DNA of 38,554 nucleotides from Coemansia sp. RSA 1804. Lineage: Eukaryota > Kickxellomycota > Kickxellomycetes > Kickxellales > Kickxellaceae. A program made the position numbers and the translations under genes. A model generated the notes under the pieces. That model did no database searches. It worked only from the letters and a program-made list of their open reading frames with translations, and was not told where the DNA came from. Position 1 is the stretch's first letter, and each line of letters starts with the position of its first letter. Below are positions 9,611-22,300 of the stretch, piece by piece. The DNA lies in contig JANBTH010000085.1 of NCBI GenBank assembly GCA_027578815.1, forward strand, positions 1-38,554, written 5' to 3'.

Positions 9611-9958
9611 ATGGCTCGCATTCTCTCTGTTGCTTCAATCGTTGCTCTTCTTACCGCTGGAGCAGCTGCTCACTCTGACAATGCTCATGTTGCCAGACGT
9701 GGCTTTGGATGTGGTATCTGCGGCGGTTATCCTTTTAGTGGAGTTGGCACTGGCTACGGAGTTGGAACTGGATATGGCATCGGTACTGGCTTTGGCTTTG
9801 GCTTTGGCTTTCCAATTGCTTCGTCTTTTACAAATGCGCTCAACACCAACTTTAACGCTGCCAACTATAACGATGACACTGTCTACCTTAACAACAAGGA
9901 TGCGAATGCCGTTAACAGCAACCTCAACACTTTTACCAACGCCAACGTCGTTGCTTAG
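9611..9958 (+). CDS. small secreted Gly/Tyr-rich, Asn-rich protein
   Basis: The 115-residue product has a signal peptide (about 1-20, ending GAAA) and a possible Kex2-type site VARR at 27-30. CGICGG (C34, C37) follows. Next comes a short repeat of the form GVGTGYG / GIGTGFG, and the protein ends in an Asn-rich segment. It has no recognised catalytic domain. It looks like a structural cell-wall or secreted peptide precursor, but that is inference. The ATG is the first in frame, and a TATA box lies 145 nt upstream. An AATAAA at 10164 is a candidate polyadenylation signal. It is convergent with the giant gene at 10323. I do not recognise a named family. Confidence 0.8.
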   Translation: MARILSVASIVALLTAGAAAHSDNAHVARRGFGCGICGGYPFSGVGTGYGVGTGYGIGTGFGFGFGFPIASSFTNALNTNFNAANYNDDTVYLNNKDANAVNSNLNTFTNANVVA

Positions 9959-10322
9959 ATTTATTTTTCCATTAGAACCATTTGGGTGCTTTTCATAGAC
10001 ATGAATAGACAATAGACTGTATCTATTACCCAAATACATATAAATTATGCTTTCAGTTAATTTCACCCAAAACAAAGTAGCTTCAAATGACAAGAAGGAA
10101 AACAAACAAGAAATTTATATTCGCATATGCAATAGAAAGATATGTGTAAATGGAATACATGGCAATAAAAATTAACTTGCCTGCCGAAATGTTGTTGTTT
10201 TTATAAAAGAAGCAAAACATGATTAATAAAAAATCTACAATTAACTAAAGAACCAGCAAGTAATAACGAAAGAAAACGAAACCGAAAATAAACGAAACAA
10301 AAAAGAGAAATATGAAAGATAT
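9959..10322. other. convergent intergenic region
   Basis: This AT-rich stretch holds the 3' ends of the Gly-rich gene (from the left) and the giant gene (from the right). A plus-strand AATAAA lies at 10164-10169. No gene is supported here. Confidence 0.6.
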
Positions 10323-13300
10323 TTAATGGCTGTCGCCATAGACGATGACATCCAGCCAGACATAGAGTCTGTTGAGCAGGCCCGAGTGAATAAAGCCGGA
10401 GGCCTCGGCACCGGCAGGAGGATAAGCAGACGAATGGTGAGCACCAAGCAAATGGTAGTCGTCATCATCGCCGGCACGCCACAACTGCGCACCGTCCACG
10501 GTATTGGTAACGCCGGGAATGTAATCGGGAGCAGGAACCAGAGCCATCGCATACTCGTTGGCCGAGGCATACCGCCGACCGCCCAGCGCACCGGCATTCC
10601 GGCCGTTCTCGGCACCGGAGAACCAGCTGGCAATCCTAGAAAAGACGCCGCCGCCGCCGTTTGCGTCCTCGTGTCTAACAGACACCTGGTAGGGAAGACG
10701 CTGCGAGGCAGTAGCAGCAGGACCGCCGGCCATGGCCAGCATAGCCTGGCGCTTACTCGAACGAATAGGTTTCCACAGGCCGCGCTCAAACAAGAACCGC
10801 TCGAGACGGGCGCGCGGGAGCGGGAAGTAGGGGAGCGAGTTCGGGTACAGTGGGTTGAAATCCGCGTCGTGCATCTTGAACTCGCGCACCTGGGCGCCGT
10901 ACCTGCGGTAAATGTCGTCCCAGAACAGGTACCAGGCAAACTTGGCAGGGTCGTTGGATTCGGAGGGAACCAGCGTGCGCAGCCGCTCGTATAGAAGCGT
11001 GATGTCGTCGCGGTGGTCTACGAGCAGGTTGCGCATGTACGGGTTCTCCTCGAACCGTTCCAGACGGTCGGACAGCTGCGCGAGTGTTGGCAGACACGAG
11101 AGCCGCCCGTGCGCGTCGCTGTGCCATAGCGGGCCGGCCAGCGCTGCGGGGCCGCCGGCCGGAAGCGGAGTTGCCGGCGCCATCGGCGGCTGGGCTTGCT
11201 GCTGCTGCTGCTGCTGCAGCGTATCAGAAGGTGCATCATCGAGCGCGGCAAACCCGGCGGGAGGCACGGGGACAGCCGAGCCAGAAGCAGGGTCTGCAGG
11301 GACTGAGGCAGGGTCTGCAGGGCTGGCAAGGCGGTGGGTCACGTGGTAGGACTCGGGACCGGGCGCAAAGACGTCGATGTGGAAGCTGGGAGTGAGGCCC
11401 GAGCGCTTGCGCGCAAACTCGGCAAAACATTGCGCCTGGTACTGGGCGAGCGAGTCGGTGACCTCGGGGAGCCGGGCATCGACGGTGTCGGCGTTCTCGT
11501 CAAGCAGCGCGCGCAGATCGGGAGTGATATCGAAGGTGGCGGTGACGCCCAGCAGATGGCGGTTGTGGTCGTTGAGCCGAAGCGTGGTGCGCGAGGTCTG
11601 CGTGATTCCGCTGCGCGGCGCGGACCCGGCAACGCCGGTGCGCCAGAAGCGCATGCGGAAGGCGTTCTGCGTGCGGTCGAGGTTGTTGACATCGTCCTCG
11701 TTGTCGACGTAGGCCTCGTCGGTCAGCTGGAGCACGCACTCGAAGCCCGGCGCAACATTGCACACGCCGAACTGCTGCGTGCCGTGCTGGCGGATGCGCA
11801 GCACGCCGCGGTACAGCACGCGCCGGCGGCCGGCAAACTGCGCCAGATACTGCTCGTTCTCCTCGGCGTAGAGCGGCAGGTTGTAGCGCACATGGGCGCC
11901 GCCCGGCCCCGAGTGCTCAAAGTACGTCAGCGTCACGTACTGCGAGTCGAGGGCGCGCAGGCGGCGGCGGGCATCGCGCTTCTCGCGCACGGCGGCGTCG
12001 GCGTTCTGCGCCAGGAACAGCTGCAGATCGGCGGCGTCGGCGATGGGGACGATGGCGTCGGGCAGGTCGTCGTACACCATGCACACCATGAACGGGAAGT
12101 GCAGGATGTAGACCTTGCCGAACCACGAGCGCACGTCGCGCGGCCCCACGCGGAAGCGCGCGCCGGCCGAGTCCAGCGCGGCGCCGGCGCCGGCGCCGGC
12201 GTCGGATCCGCCGGCGCCGCCGGCGTACGGATTGAAGTACATGTCGGGCCCCGTGTGCGTCTGCGCCAGCTGCTGCGCCAGCGCGGCGCGGTCGGCGTGC
12301 TGGCGCTCCCACAGCACGGCCTGCGCGTAGGCGTGGCGGCCGATTGCGTCGTAGAGATGCAGGTTCTCGAGATGCCGCTCGGCCGCAAAGCCAATGTAGT
12401 TGACCATGTACGGCGGGTGCGCGCGCGTGCGGCAGAAGCAGATGCGGTGGTTCGGCAGCAGCCGGAAGTCGCGCGACGCCAGCAGAATGGCCGACCACGT
12501 GTCCTGCCACACGCGCTCGATGAGCAGCCGCCGCAGCCGCGGATCGTAGGCGCTGCGCGCAACAAGCACGCCGGGCGACAGCGTGAGCGCCGGAGCGCGG
12601 CCGCCGAGGCCGAGGCCGCTGCGCAGAACGATGCTGACGCGGGGCATTGCGCCGGCCGCAAGCGACACCAGCCACAGCACAAGCACCACTCCGCCAACCA
12701 GCAGCGCTACACACAGGCCGGTGTGCGCCGACGCCAGCGGATCGCGCATCAGAAACAGCGGCAGCGCAGCCACGGCGCAGACGGCCAGCCAGCAGCGCGC
12801 CAGCAGCGCGGCCATGTTGGCTGTTGGGTCGAAGAACGGCCGGTGCGCGTGGAGCGACCGCAGCAGCAGCAGCATCAGCAGCAGCATCACGCCGCCGCGC
12901 GCGCCGTCCATCGTGTGCCGCGCGCGGCTGCGCGCCCAGCAGTTGTCCTTCGTCAGCACGCAGGCCGTCGCTGCTGCCGCCAGCTTCCACAGCAGCGCGC
13001 GCGCCTGGTCGCCGGCGTGGATCGGGTAGTGCGCGGCGTAAAGGAAGCGGTAGTCGCTGGTGTCTGCATCCAGCGCGCGCCGGTACTGCACCGTGGCGAG
13101 GTGGCGGTTGCGCAGCGACTGCTTCATGTCGCGCAGCCGCGCCTGGTACGCCTCGTCCTTGGCCATGCCCCAGTACGGATCGTCCTGCGCGTTGGTAGCG
13201 CTGCCCGGCTTGCCGCTCCACACGTCCTGCAGCCGCTTCCACGCGCCGCCGACGTAGTTCGCGACGCCGGCGCCCATCTGCTTGCCGGGCTCCGTGTTGG

Positions 13301-16300
13301 CTGCGTAGATCAGGCCCTGCACTGCTGCCAGATACGCCATGTGCTGCTGCCCAACCAGTCCGCTTGCCTGGATCCCCTGCAGCAGCTCGTTGGCCGCCAG
13401 CATCGGGTTGGCATCGTCGCGCGCGCGCATGCTGGCTGTGGATGCGGCGCCGCCGCCGCTGCTGCTGCTGCTGCTGCCGTTTCGGACTGCGCGGCCGCCG
13501 TCGGCCGGAGCTGCGGCTGGCGCTGGAGCCGTGGTCGGCACCGCCGCCGGAGCCGTCGCCGGCGCTGCTTCGGCCGGCGGCAGCCGGTGGCCGGGCGAGC
13601 TGCCGTCCATCCAGCCGGGCACGCGCGGGATGCTGTGGCGCACCAGCTTGTGCACCTGGATCGGCAGCGCAACGCCCAGCCAGAGCAGCAGCACGGCGGC
13701 GCACGGCAGAATGACAAAGGCGCCGTTGAAGGCCGTGTTGCGCATCGTGGTGGTGTAGCAGAAGTCGCCCGGCCTGCGGTGTCCGCTCTCGGTGTCCTGC
13801 GAGGCAAAGTCCGGGCGGTCGGTGGATCTGTACGGATTCGGAACCGCCCAGTACGCTTGGCCCCACACCAGCGCATCCAGACACAGCTTGATCGTCGGGA
13901 TGTACAGCGTGGCCAGCGCAGAGTACAGGATGTGCATCCTCCGTCTGCGCGGCATGTGGCGGAACATCCGCCCGACAAAGTCCAGTCTGCTGGGCTCGAC
14001 CACGACTTCCTCCTGGTACGTGACCAGCTGCTCCTGCTCCGCGCTGCCGGAAACGACCACCGTCATCTCGTCCTTCTTGCGCGCGCTCTCCGCCGCCGCA
14101 GCGGCCGCCTTGGCCAGCGCCGGCCGCTCGACATAGAGCCCATACGACCACAGCAGCAGCACAAACGTGGTGGCCACCGCGAAGAACACAAACATCCCGA
14201 CGCTGACGCCGGTGGTTGTGCTGAGCTCGGGCCACATCAGCCCGAGCGTGGCCGGCACGCCGGTCACGACCATCCACGGCCACCGCTGCCACACAGTCGA
14301 GTCCGGCGGCGTGCGGAGGAACCCGCAGGCGCCCAGAACCAGAACCAGGTACTGGCACAGGTCGCGCATGTTCTCGATGTGCGGGATCCATCGCGCAATC
14401 TCCGAGCTGCGCGGCCGGAAGATCAGCACGCGCCTGCTGCTGCTGCTGCTGCCTGCGTTCGGTGCTGCTGCCGCCTGCGACAGTGCGCGCCGGTTGCGCA
14501 CCTGTCGCGCGGCTGTCGGGTACGGCGAGCTGAACCGAACCGACTCGGCAAAGTTCCACTCCGTGCCCGTGCGGTACGGGTTGCTGCCGTCGTCATCGGC
14601 CGCCGCTTCCTGGCTACCCGCTTCAGCGCTGTTGCCGTTGATGATGCCATCGATGCTGTTGGGCTGCAAATGCGGGTCCAAGCCGATGGACACGCGCGGC
14701 TCGCCCACGCGGTGCATCAGATGGTCCACGAGCCGGCTCGGCAGATGGCTGAACGGCGGGAACATGCGAGGCGAGGCTGCGTCCCGCGCTCTCTGTGTCA
14801 GCGGGTAGTCGTCGGGCGGCGGAACCGGCATTGGCGGTGTTGCGAGCAGTGCTGCCTGCGCATCCGGTTCGGCTGGCGCTACCGGCACCGGCGTCGGCGG
14901 ATGGATGCGCTGGTCCGTCTGGTCGTGCGCATCGAGTGCCTCGGCGGCCACCGCCACCGCTGCCGCCGTAGCCGTCGGCACCTGCTCCTCCTTCGGCTGC
15001 GGCTGCTGGGTCGGGAGCTGCTGCTGCTGCTGCTGGTCGGTGCCAAACAGCCGCTGCCGGATTCCACCGAGCAGCCCACGCGGCCGCCCCTGGTCCGGAC
15101 CGTATCCGCCCGGACCACCACGGTCCCGCGTGTTACTGTAGAACCCTGCATCCACCGAGGGCTCGCGCCTCAGCGACCTCAGCTCCGACTCGTTGTCGCC
15201 AGCATCCGCATCATCGTCCTCGATGCGCGACAGCCCGTATCCGCTGGCGCTGACACGCGACGGCGGCTGCTGCATCTGGCGTCGGCCGGATGCGCTGCCG
15301 ATGGTTGCGGCGCGGTTCTTGCCAAACAGACCGGCAATGTAGGCGCCAATCCTGTCGGCCAGCATCGACGACGGCCCGGCGCCTTCCGCAATCCCGCGCT
15401 CGCCGCTTCCCTGGTGGCCCGAGATCTCGGGGCTCGTCGCCATTGCGGGGGCGCCCATCTCCACATCGCGCGGCCGCGAATACGGGTCGCGCGCAGAGAT
15501 CGTGGAGTCGCGCATGTAAGGGTCGCGCACATGCGCAAACCGACTGGTCCCGAACCGATTGCCTTCTCTGCCGCCGCCGCCGCCGCCGCCGCGAAGTCTT
15601 GGCTGCTGCTGACCTGTTAACGATGCTGCGTTGCCAAAGAACGGCGACTGCTTGGTTCCATTCATCCGGTCGCTGACACGCTGCGCAATCTGCAGCGCCT
15701 CCTCGTCGTCCCACACCTCCGCCGCGCGTCTGTACTTTGGCAGCCGGGAGAATTTGGGCACAAACGTGGTTTCCAGTCTGTTGTCCAGCGTGCTGTGTCG
15801 TAGTCCGGCTGCCGCGTGTCGGAATTCCTTTGCCTCAGCCGCACGCAGCCCGCCTGCTCTCACTAGTGCGCCGCCGCCGGCGGCTGCTGCTCCTTGCTGT
15901 GCTGCGAGCTTGGCCGCCGTGCGCGAGGCTGCCGTCTCGGTGGCCTCGACTAGCGGGTACTGCAATGCGTATCTCCCGATCAGTGGCCGCATCTCAGCCA
16001 GCGTGCCCTGGCGGAACAGGTATGTGATGAGCGGAATGTGGTACCACGAAAGCGAGTCTTTCAGCCGCGTGAACAGCGCTCCTATTCCACCGCCACCATT
16101 ATTGTTGTTGTTGGGATTGCCCGATGCCTGGTGCCCGTGGTGGTAGTTCATTGCTGACGATGTGGTGTATGACGACGATGGTCTGGTAAAGTACGATGAC
16201 GAAGTAGGCCGCGATGGCCGTCCTCCGCCATACGGATAGCTGTTGCCAGGCGCGGTTCCGCCAGGGTGCATCTGCTGCTGTTGCTGCTGCTGTTGCTGCT

Positions 16301-19153
16301 TCTTTTTCGCGTTGCCAAACAGTGAGCCAACAATCGGGATGCTTGCCAGCGTTGCTGCTAGCTTTGAGCCACCCGAAGGCTGGACCATTCCCTGCTGCAA
16401 CTGGGGCGGTGCACTGCCATACGGCATCCCTTGCTGCTGCTGCTGTAATTGGAACTGGGTCGGTGGAGCGCTCATGGGATGCTGTTGCATTTGCATTTGC
16501 ATTTGCTGCTGCTGCTGCTGCTGCATCAACTGCTGCTGCTGCTGGATCTGCATCGGCGTCAGCGACGCATTGCCCGGGAATGTCTGGCCAGGCATTGGCG
16601 TGTACACCGTTGTCGATCCATTGAGCGGATGCAACTGCTGCTGCGGAAACCCAGCACTGACCGTGGGATACGTAGAGCCCGACGAATGCTGCTGCTGCTG
16701 CTGCTGTAATTGCATCTGCTGCTGCTGCGTCAGCGGTAACCCCGACATCTGCGCATGGGAAATGGTTGCTGGCGGCGGGTATGGCTGCGGTCCAGCACCA
16801 AATGCATTGGGCGCAATCGAGGGCTGGCTCGCCATATTCGGGTGGTGCGAAGGTGCGGTTGTCGTAGGACTGGTAACGACATTGACATGAGGCACACCCG
16901 CACCCGCCATCATCATTGTTGGATCGGTTCGTGAGGCGACTAGCGGTGGAGGAGCAGGTGCATTTTGCTGCGGCTGCTGATGCTGTTGTGGGTGCTGGCC
17001 AGCGCCTTGCTGCTCGGAGGGTCGGAACAGCTTGCCCAGCATTCCGGTAGCAACAGCAGCACCCGTGGCCTCCAGAGCGCCCTGCATCAGCGCTCCTCCT
17101 CCTCCTCCTCCTCCTCCTCCTCCGCCTTGCTCCTTCTCCTCAGATATGGGCTCCAGTGCCCCGCCACTGGGTGCATCCGGACGAGAGCTGCTCGCATCTG
17201 GGCGACGCCAGCCAGCGGTCAGCCGCTTGAACAGCGATGGGCGCTGGCGAACAGGCTGCGGCAGCGATACTGCTTCCATGCTGCCGATAATGTCAGGCTT
17301 GGTCTTGACGTCGGAGACGACGGCTGGCGGAACAAACGTGGTGGTATTAACCGCAATGTCATGACTGGTGTCGCCGATTCTGCCGCCAACATCAGCAGCG
17401 TGGGGAGCTGCAACTGGCCCCGATACAGTGCTGGGCGCAGTTCCCGTGCTTGGCTGCTGATGCAGAGAAACTGGTTTCTGCGGCAATGGCTTGACGGGCC
17501 GGGGGCGCTCGGCCATCTCAACAGCGCTTTTAGTAAACCCACCAGCTGCACCAGCTGCACCAGCTGCAGCTGGGGCCATTGAATGCAGGCTACCGCTAGT
17601 CTGCGTCTGTGGACGGTCATTGCCAGCCGACTCCGACGGAGCGCCGAAAATAGGCGATGCGAATTTGGCGCTGCTGTGGTGAGCGAGTTCTGGCTGTGGC
17701 AGCTGCTGCGAGAACGTGAATACGCCGGCGGGGCTGCCGGCGCCAGAAGTTGCGTGAGACCGGCGTTTGGGCGCAACCGGCAGGGGCTTGGATGATCCGG
17801 CGGATCCAATGGTGCTGGGCGCCTCAAAGCTAAACCCGCTGGATGCCACCGACCCTGGTGCTGGCGGCGCGGTGGCAAGATGTGCAGAGCCAGACGGCAG
17901 TCTGGGAGACACAGCGAGTGAGGGAGTGGTGTTGTGGTGCAGGCTCTCAGAATGCTGCTGCCCTGCTATCGCTCCGCCCAGTGCTGCTGCCGCAGCTCCT
18001 GCTCCTGCTGCCGCTGCTGCCGGTGCGAGAGGATGGGCGCTCCCAGCACCAATGTGCGGGCTGATGAGGTTGTTGAGGCGGCTGTGCATCTCCTGCCGAT
18101 CAACCTCGGCCATCTCGTGGACGCTGAGAGTGTCAAACGATGCGCGTCTGCGCACAGGCGTCAGGGCTCCGAGAAACGGATTAGTCGATGCCCAGTTTGA
18201 CTGCGGCAGCTGCTGCGGCAATTGCTGCTGCTGCTGAGAGTAGATGCTCTGCGGAACCTTGAGACTGTAGCCGCCAGAGTGCACCTCAGCTGGATTGAGA
18301 GCCAAGGGCGGTGCAGCCACGCCAGCAACAAACGAGGAGGGGTCGCTGGAAGGAGGCAACGGACGGTGCTGCACTGGCTGCTGCACTGGCTGCTGCTCGA
18401 TTCCTTGCGGAGCACGCTGTCGGCCGCCACGGAGCATTCCGCGCACACGGTCCATCATCGTGGCCTTCCGGCGCACATTCTCTCGTGGCGACAGCGCAGC
18501 AGTGATCCTGTGCTGCTCAATGTCGGTGGATCCGCTGAACGAGTGTCTGCGCAGTGGGCGCGGCGACAGCGCATCGGCGGCATGCTGGTTCTGGGCATAC
18601 GACGTGGCCGCATGCTGCATCTGCGGCGGCCGGATCCGGCTCTGATTCGGGACCTGGTTCTGATTCGAGACCTGGTTCTGGCCGGAGTGGACGGGCGGGA
18701 TCGGCGCGTAGATGCTCTCCTTGATGTTGCGCCACCAGCGCCGTGGCAACGGCGTTGGCGCAATACGCACAGCAGCAGCAGAAGATGCACCGGCAACAGC
18801 TTCGGAGGCAGCTGGAATCGGCGCCCGCTTGTTGCGCCGAACCGTGCTGGTGATCCGCTGCAGGATGCCGCCGCCATGCCTGGCAGTATCGTTGGACACA
18901 GCAGCCTCGTGCGGCAGCGGCGGCGCAATGCTTCCAGCGACAACAGGCACAATCGGCGCGCCCGTGAATGGATTCAGCGGACTCGAGCCGTGCCTGCCCA
19001 TCCGCTGCTGCGACAGAGGGCGCGAGTTATTGCCTCCGCTGCTGCTGCTGGATGCTGAGATGGCGCCGGCAGTGAATACAGGATCCGCCTGGTAGTCGCC
19101 AGCCCCTTCGCTTGCCAGCGAGAACGGCAGCGACTGGGACGAAGACACGGAGC

Positions 19154-19185
<32 letters not shown>

Positions 19186-19330
19186 NNNNNNNNNNNNNNN
19201 NNNNNNNNNNNNNNNNNNNNNNNNNNNNNNNNNNNNNNNNNNNNNNNNNNNNNNNNNNNNNNNNNNNNNNNNNNNNNAGCCCCTTCGCTTGCCAGCGAGA
19301 ACGGCAGCGACTGGGACGAAGACACGGAGC

Positions 19331-19361
<31 letters not shown>

Positions 19362-22300
19362 AAGCAAACGCTGCTGGCCAAACACAAGCGGCGGGGCGGT
19401 TGCCTCAGCGACCCCAGAAGACAGAGATGACGCCGATACTGAGGCGGCCTTCGCAGCAGGCGAGCCAAGCCCCGCGCTGCCCGAGTCGCGGTTCTGGCGA
19501 GGCTTGCGGTGCCTCTGCTTGTGCGACCGACCACTACCGCCGGTACCGGTGCCGGTACCGGCGGTTCCGCCGGCGCGGCTCCCCTTCCTCTGCCTCGGCG
19601 CGCCCTCCAGCGTGGCCAGCGCAGAGTCGATCCGGTCGATGCGGTACTTGCTGCCAATGGCCTCGCCAACGCCGCCGGAGGACTTTGGCTCAACCGCCAG
19701 CGCCGGGCTCTCGGCCACGCGCGGGTTGAAGAGGAGGTTGTCCCGAGCGGTGGCGGTGGGCGCAGTTGCAGTCGCAGGCGTTGAAGTTGCGGTGGTTGCG
19801 GTTTCGGCGCGCCGGCGCATGCGCTGGTCCCAGTGCTGCGTATCGATGGATGAGTCGCTGCCACCACCACCAGCAGCGGCGGCGGCGGCAGTCAGCGGAG
19901 GCCGGTCGTCCGGCCGCCTGTGCGCCCACGCTCTGCGCTCGCCAGCCGACGTGGCCGACGGCACGTCAACCGCCGGGCTTTCCAAGACATCCTTTGTGCT
20001 TTTGCGCAGCGCGGCAGCAGCGGCAGCAGAAGGCCCCGGTTCGCCCATAGAGAATGGGCGCGGATTGGAGCCGGAGCTGACGCGCGACGCCTTGGATGCG
20101 CTGACCCTGACGGGGACCCTGTGGATCTCGGGCGACACGACCCTGACCTCCTGCATCCCTTGCAGCACCTCCGAGCTAGCCGACAGCGCATCGACGACAA
20201 GCGGCTGCTTCTTGCGGCCGCCAATACTCACCGGCGACGCGACGGCGCCAAGCACGCTGCTAGTGGTGCTTCCGCTCCCGCTATTGCTGCTGGCACCGGT
20301 AACGCGACCGCGGGTGCGCTCCCTGCCGGCCGCATCCTGCAACGACATCGGTGCAGCCGCAGATGCGCCGACGCCGCCGCCGCTGTTGCTGCTGCTTTCG
20401 GTGGGAACCTCATCCGCAAACGACGCCCGGGACTCCTCGCCGACGCTTCCTCCGGCTCTGCCGCCTCGCCCGGCAGACAGCGTGGCAGTGCCAACATGCG
20501 GCGTGCGTAGGCTGGCAATGTCGCTGGGCACAGACACGTAGGGGAGGCCGGTAAGCAGCGGCGTGTTGAAAACGCTCTTGTCGCTGCCGTACAGGGACGG
20601 GGGAATGTTGCTCGACTGCGCAGTGTCCTCCGAGTACTTTGAGTCGCGCGATGCGCGGGTGTTGTTCCTGTCTAGAAGCGACTTCTGCACTCTCTCCGCG
20701 TAGTTGGCAGGCCCGCCCGCTCCCAGGGGAGCTGGCACTGCAGGCTCTTTCCCCTTGGAGGATGATGCCGATGGAACCGAGCCCTTCTGCTGCTGCCGCT
20801 GCTGCTGCTGTGTGGAGGCTGCGGCGGGAGTCAGCGGAACGAGCCGCGGCGTGGAGGAAGAGGTGGCGGCGACATGCGAGTGCTGGGACTCTGCAGTCTG
20901 GCGCAGCATCTGCGAATGGCCCGAGGCGCCGGTGGCAGTGCTCTGGACGGCCTCGATTTCGCCGATGTCGATCTGGGCGCCCATTGCGGTGGATGTGGCC
21001 GAGCTGCCCGGCCGCGAGTGGCCGCCGCCGCCGCCGCCGCCGCCGCTGCTGCTGCTGCTGCTGCTGTGGCCCAGGGCGGCAGCCATTCCCTCGGTGGCCT
21101 CGGTGCGCTGCTGCCACTCCTCGATGCGCTCGCGAATACGCGCCACCTTCGTCGATTTGGGCGTCATCGCCCTGCCGCTGGCGCCGTCCGCGGCCGAAGC
21201 AGCAGCAATGGCGGCAACGACGGAGGCAGGCAGCGGAGGCACCGGCGTGGTTGGTCTGGCGCCGGCCGCGTGCTGGCGAGCAAGCTCCTCGAACTCGTCG
21301 CGGATGCTGCTGACGCGCGACGAAGAGCCGGCGCTCTCGCTGCGCACATGGCGGCGGGTCTGGCGCCTGCTGCTGCCGCTTCCGCCGGCGCCGGCGCTCG
21401 CTTCGCTTCCCGACGACGGCGACGCAGTCATCACGCCCTCGTCGTCGATGGAGGCGGGAGCGGCAGACGGTCTGGCCGCGGCAATTGGCGCTGCCGCGTA
21501 CGAATCGTGCCGTCTGGCGCTGCCGCTGGCCAGCGACACCGACCTTCTTCTGCGCGCAGCAGCCGCCGATGCCGCCGCCGCACCAGCATCGCCGTGTGAT
21601 GGCGGATGCGGCGGCGCTGGCGAGTCGGCGGTGCGGTGCATGCCGAGATACGTCAGCTCGTAGGTCAGGTTTGAGCCGGCGTTGGAGGCCGAGTACGCCG
21701 AGTTGACGGTGTAGGCGGGACTCATCGCCGACGACGCAACCGACGACGGGTTGCGGTGCTTGCGCCGGCGGATGCGCGTGTGCGTAGCGCTCTCGTGGTC
21801 GGAGTCGGCGCCTACGCCGTCATCTGCGTCCTGCAGATAGTCGGGCAGCGCCTCGTGCGACTGCGCGGGCGGCCAGTCGCTGCCGAGAAACGGGTTGCGG
21901 AACTGCGCCGACTCCTCGGGCGGCGGCGGCATAAGCGGCGGGCCCAGGCGGCTGGCGCTGCTGGCGCTGCTGCGGCTCCGACTGCCGCCGCCGAATGAGC
22001 GCGACCTGCTGCGCGCATCGTCGGCCAGCGCCTCCGCCGCCGCCGATCCCGCCAGCGACGAGGAAGCGCGGATGCCAGAATCGGCGCCTGCCGACGACGC
22101 AGTGGTTGCCGCGCGACGGCGTCCGCTGCCTCCCGGCTGCTGCTGGAGCATTGCGGTGGGCGTCGGCGACCGCGTGGCCAGCGTCGGCGTGCGCGCCAGC
22201 GACTCTGGAGGCGGCACGTGCACGTCGAATTTTCTGGGCCGAGACGAACCCTGCGCCGACGGCGCCCTTGCAGAAGAAGCGCGCCCTGCAGCCGCCGCCC

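Noticed and set aside
10323..14400. Assignment of the giant protein's membrane part to Atg9 or a TRP-like channel
   Set aside because: The segment order and C-terminal sequence do not show the motifs I would expect of either family, so I left it unnamed.
11917..14559. 880-codon minus frame inside the giant gene
   Set aside because: It is a shifted frame of the same GC-rich coding DNA with no recognisable domain; the membrane segments and conserved-looking C-terminal domain are in the main frame.
11334..15620. 1,428-codon open frame on the plus strand, antisense to the giant gene
   Set aside because: It begins at a non-ATG codon, has a low-complexity Arg/Ala/His-rich composition and no domain. 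Long antisense frames are expected opposite GC-rich coding sequence.
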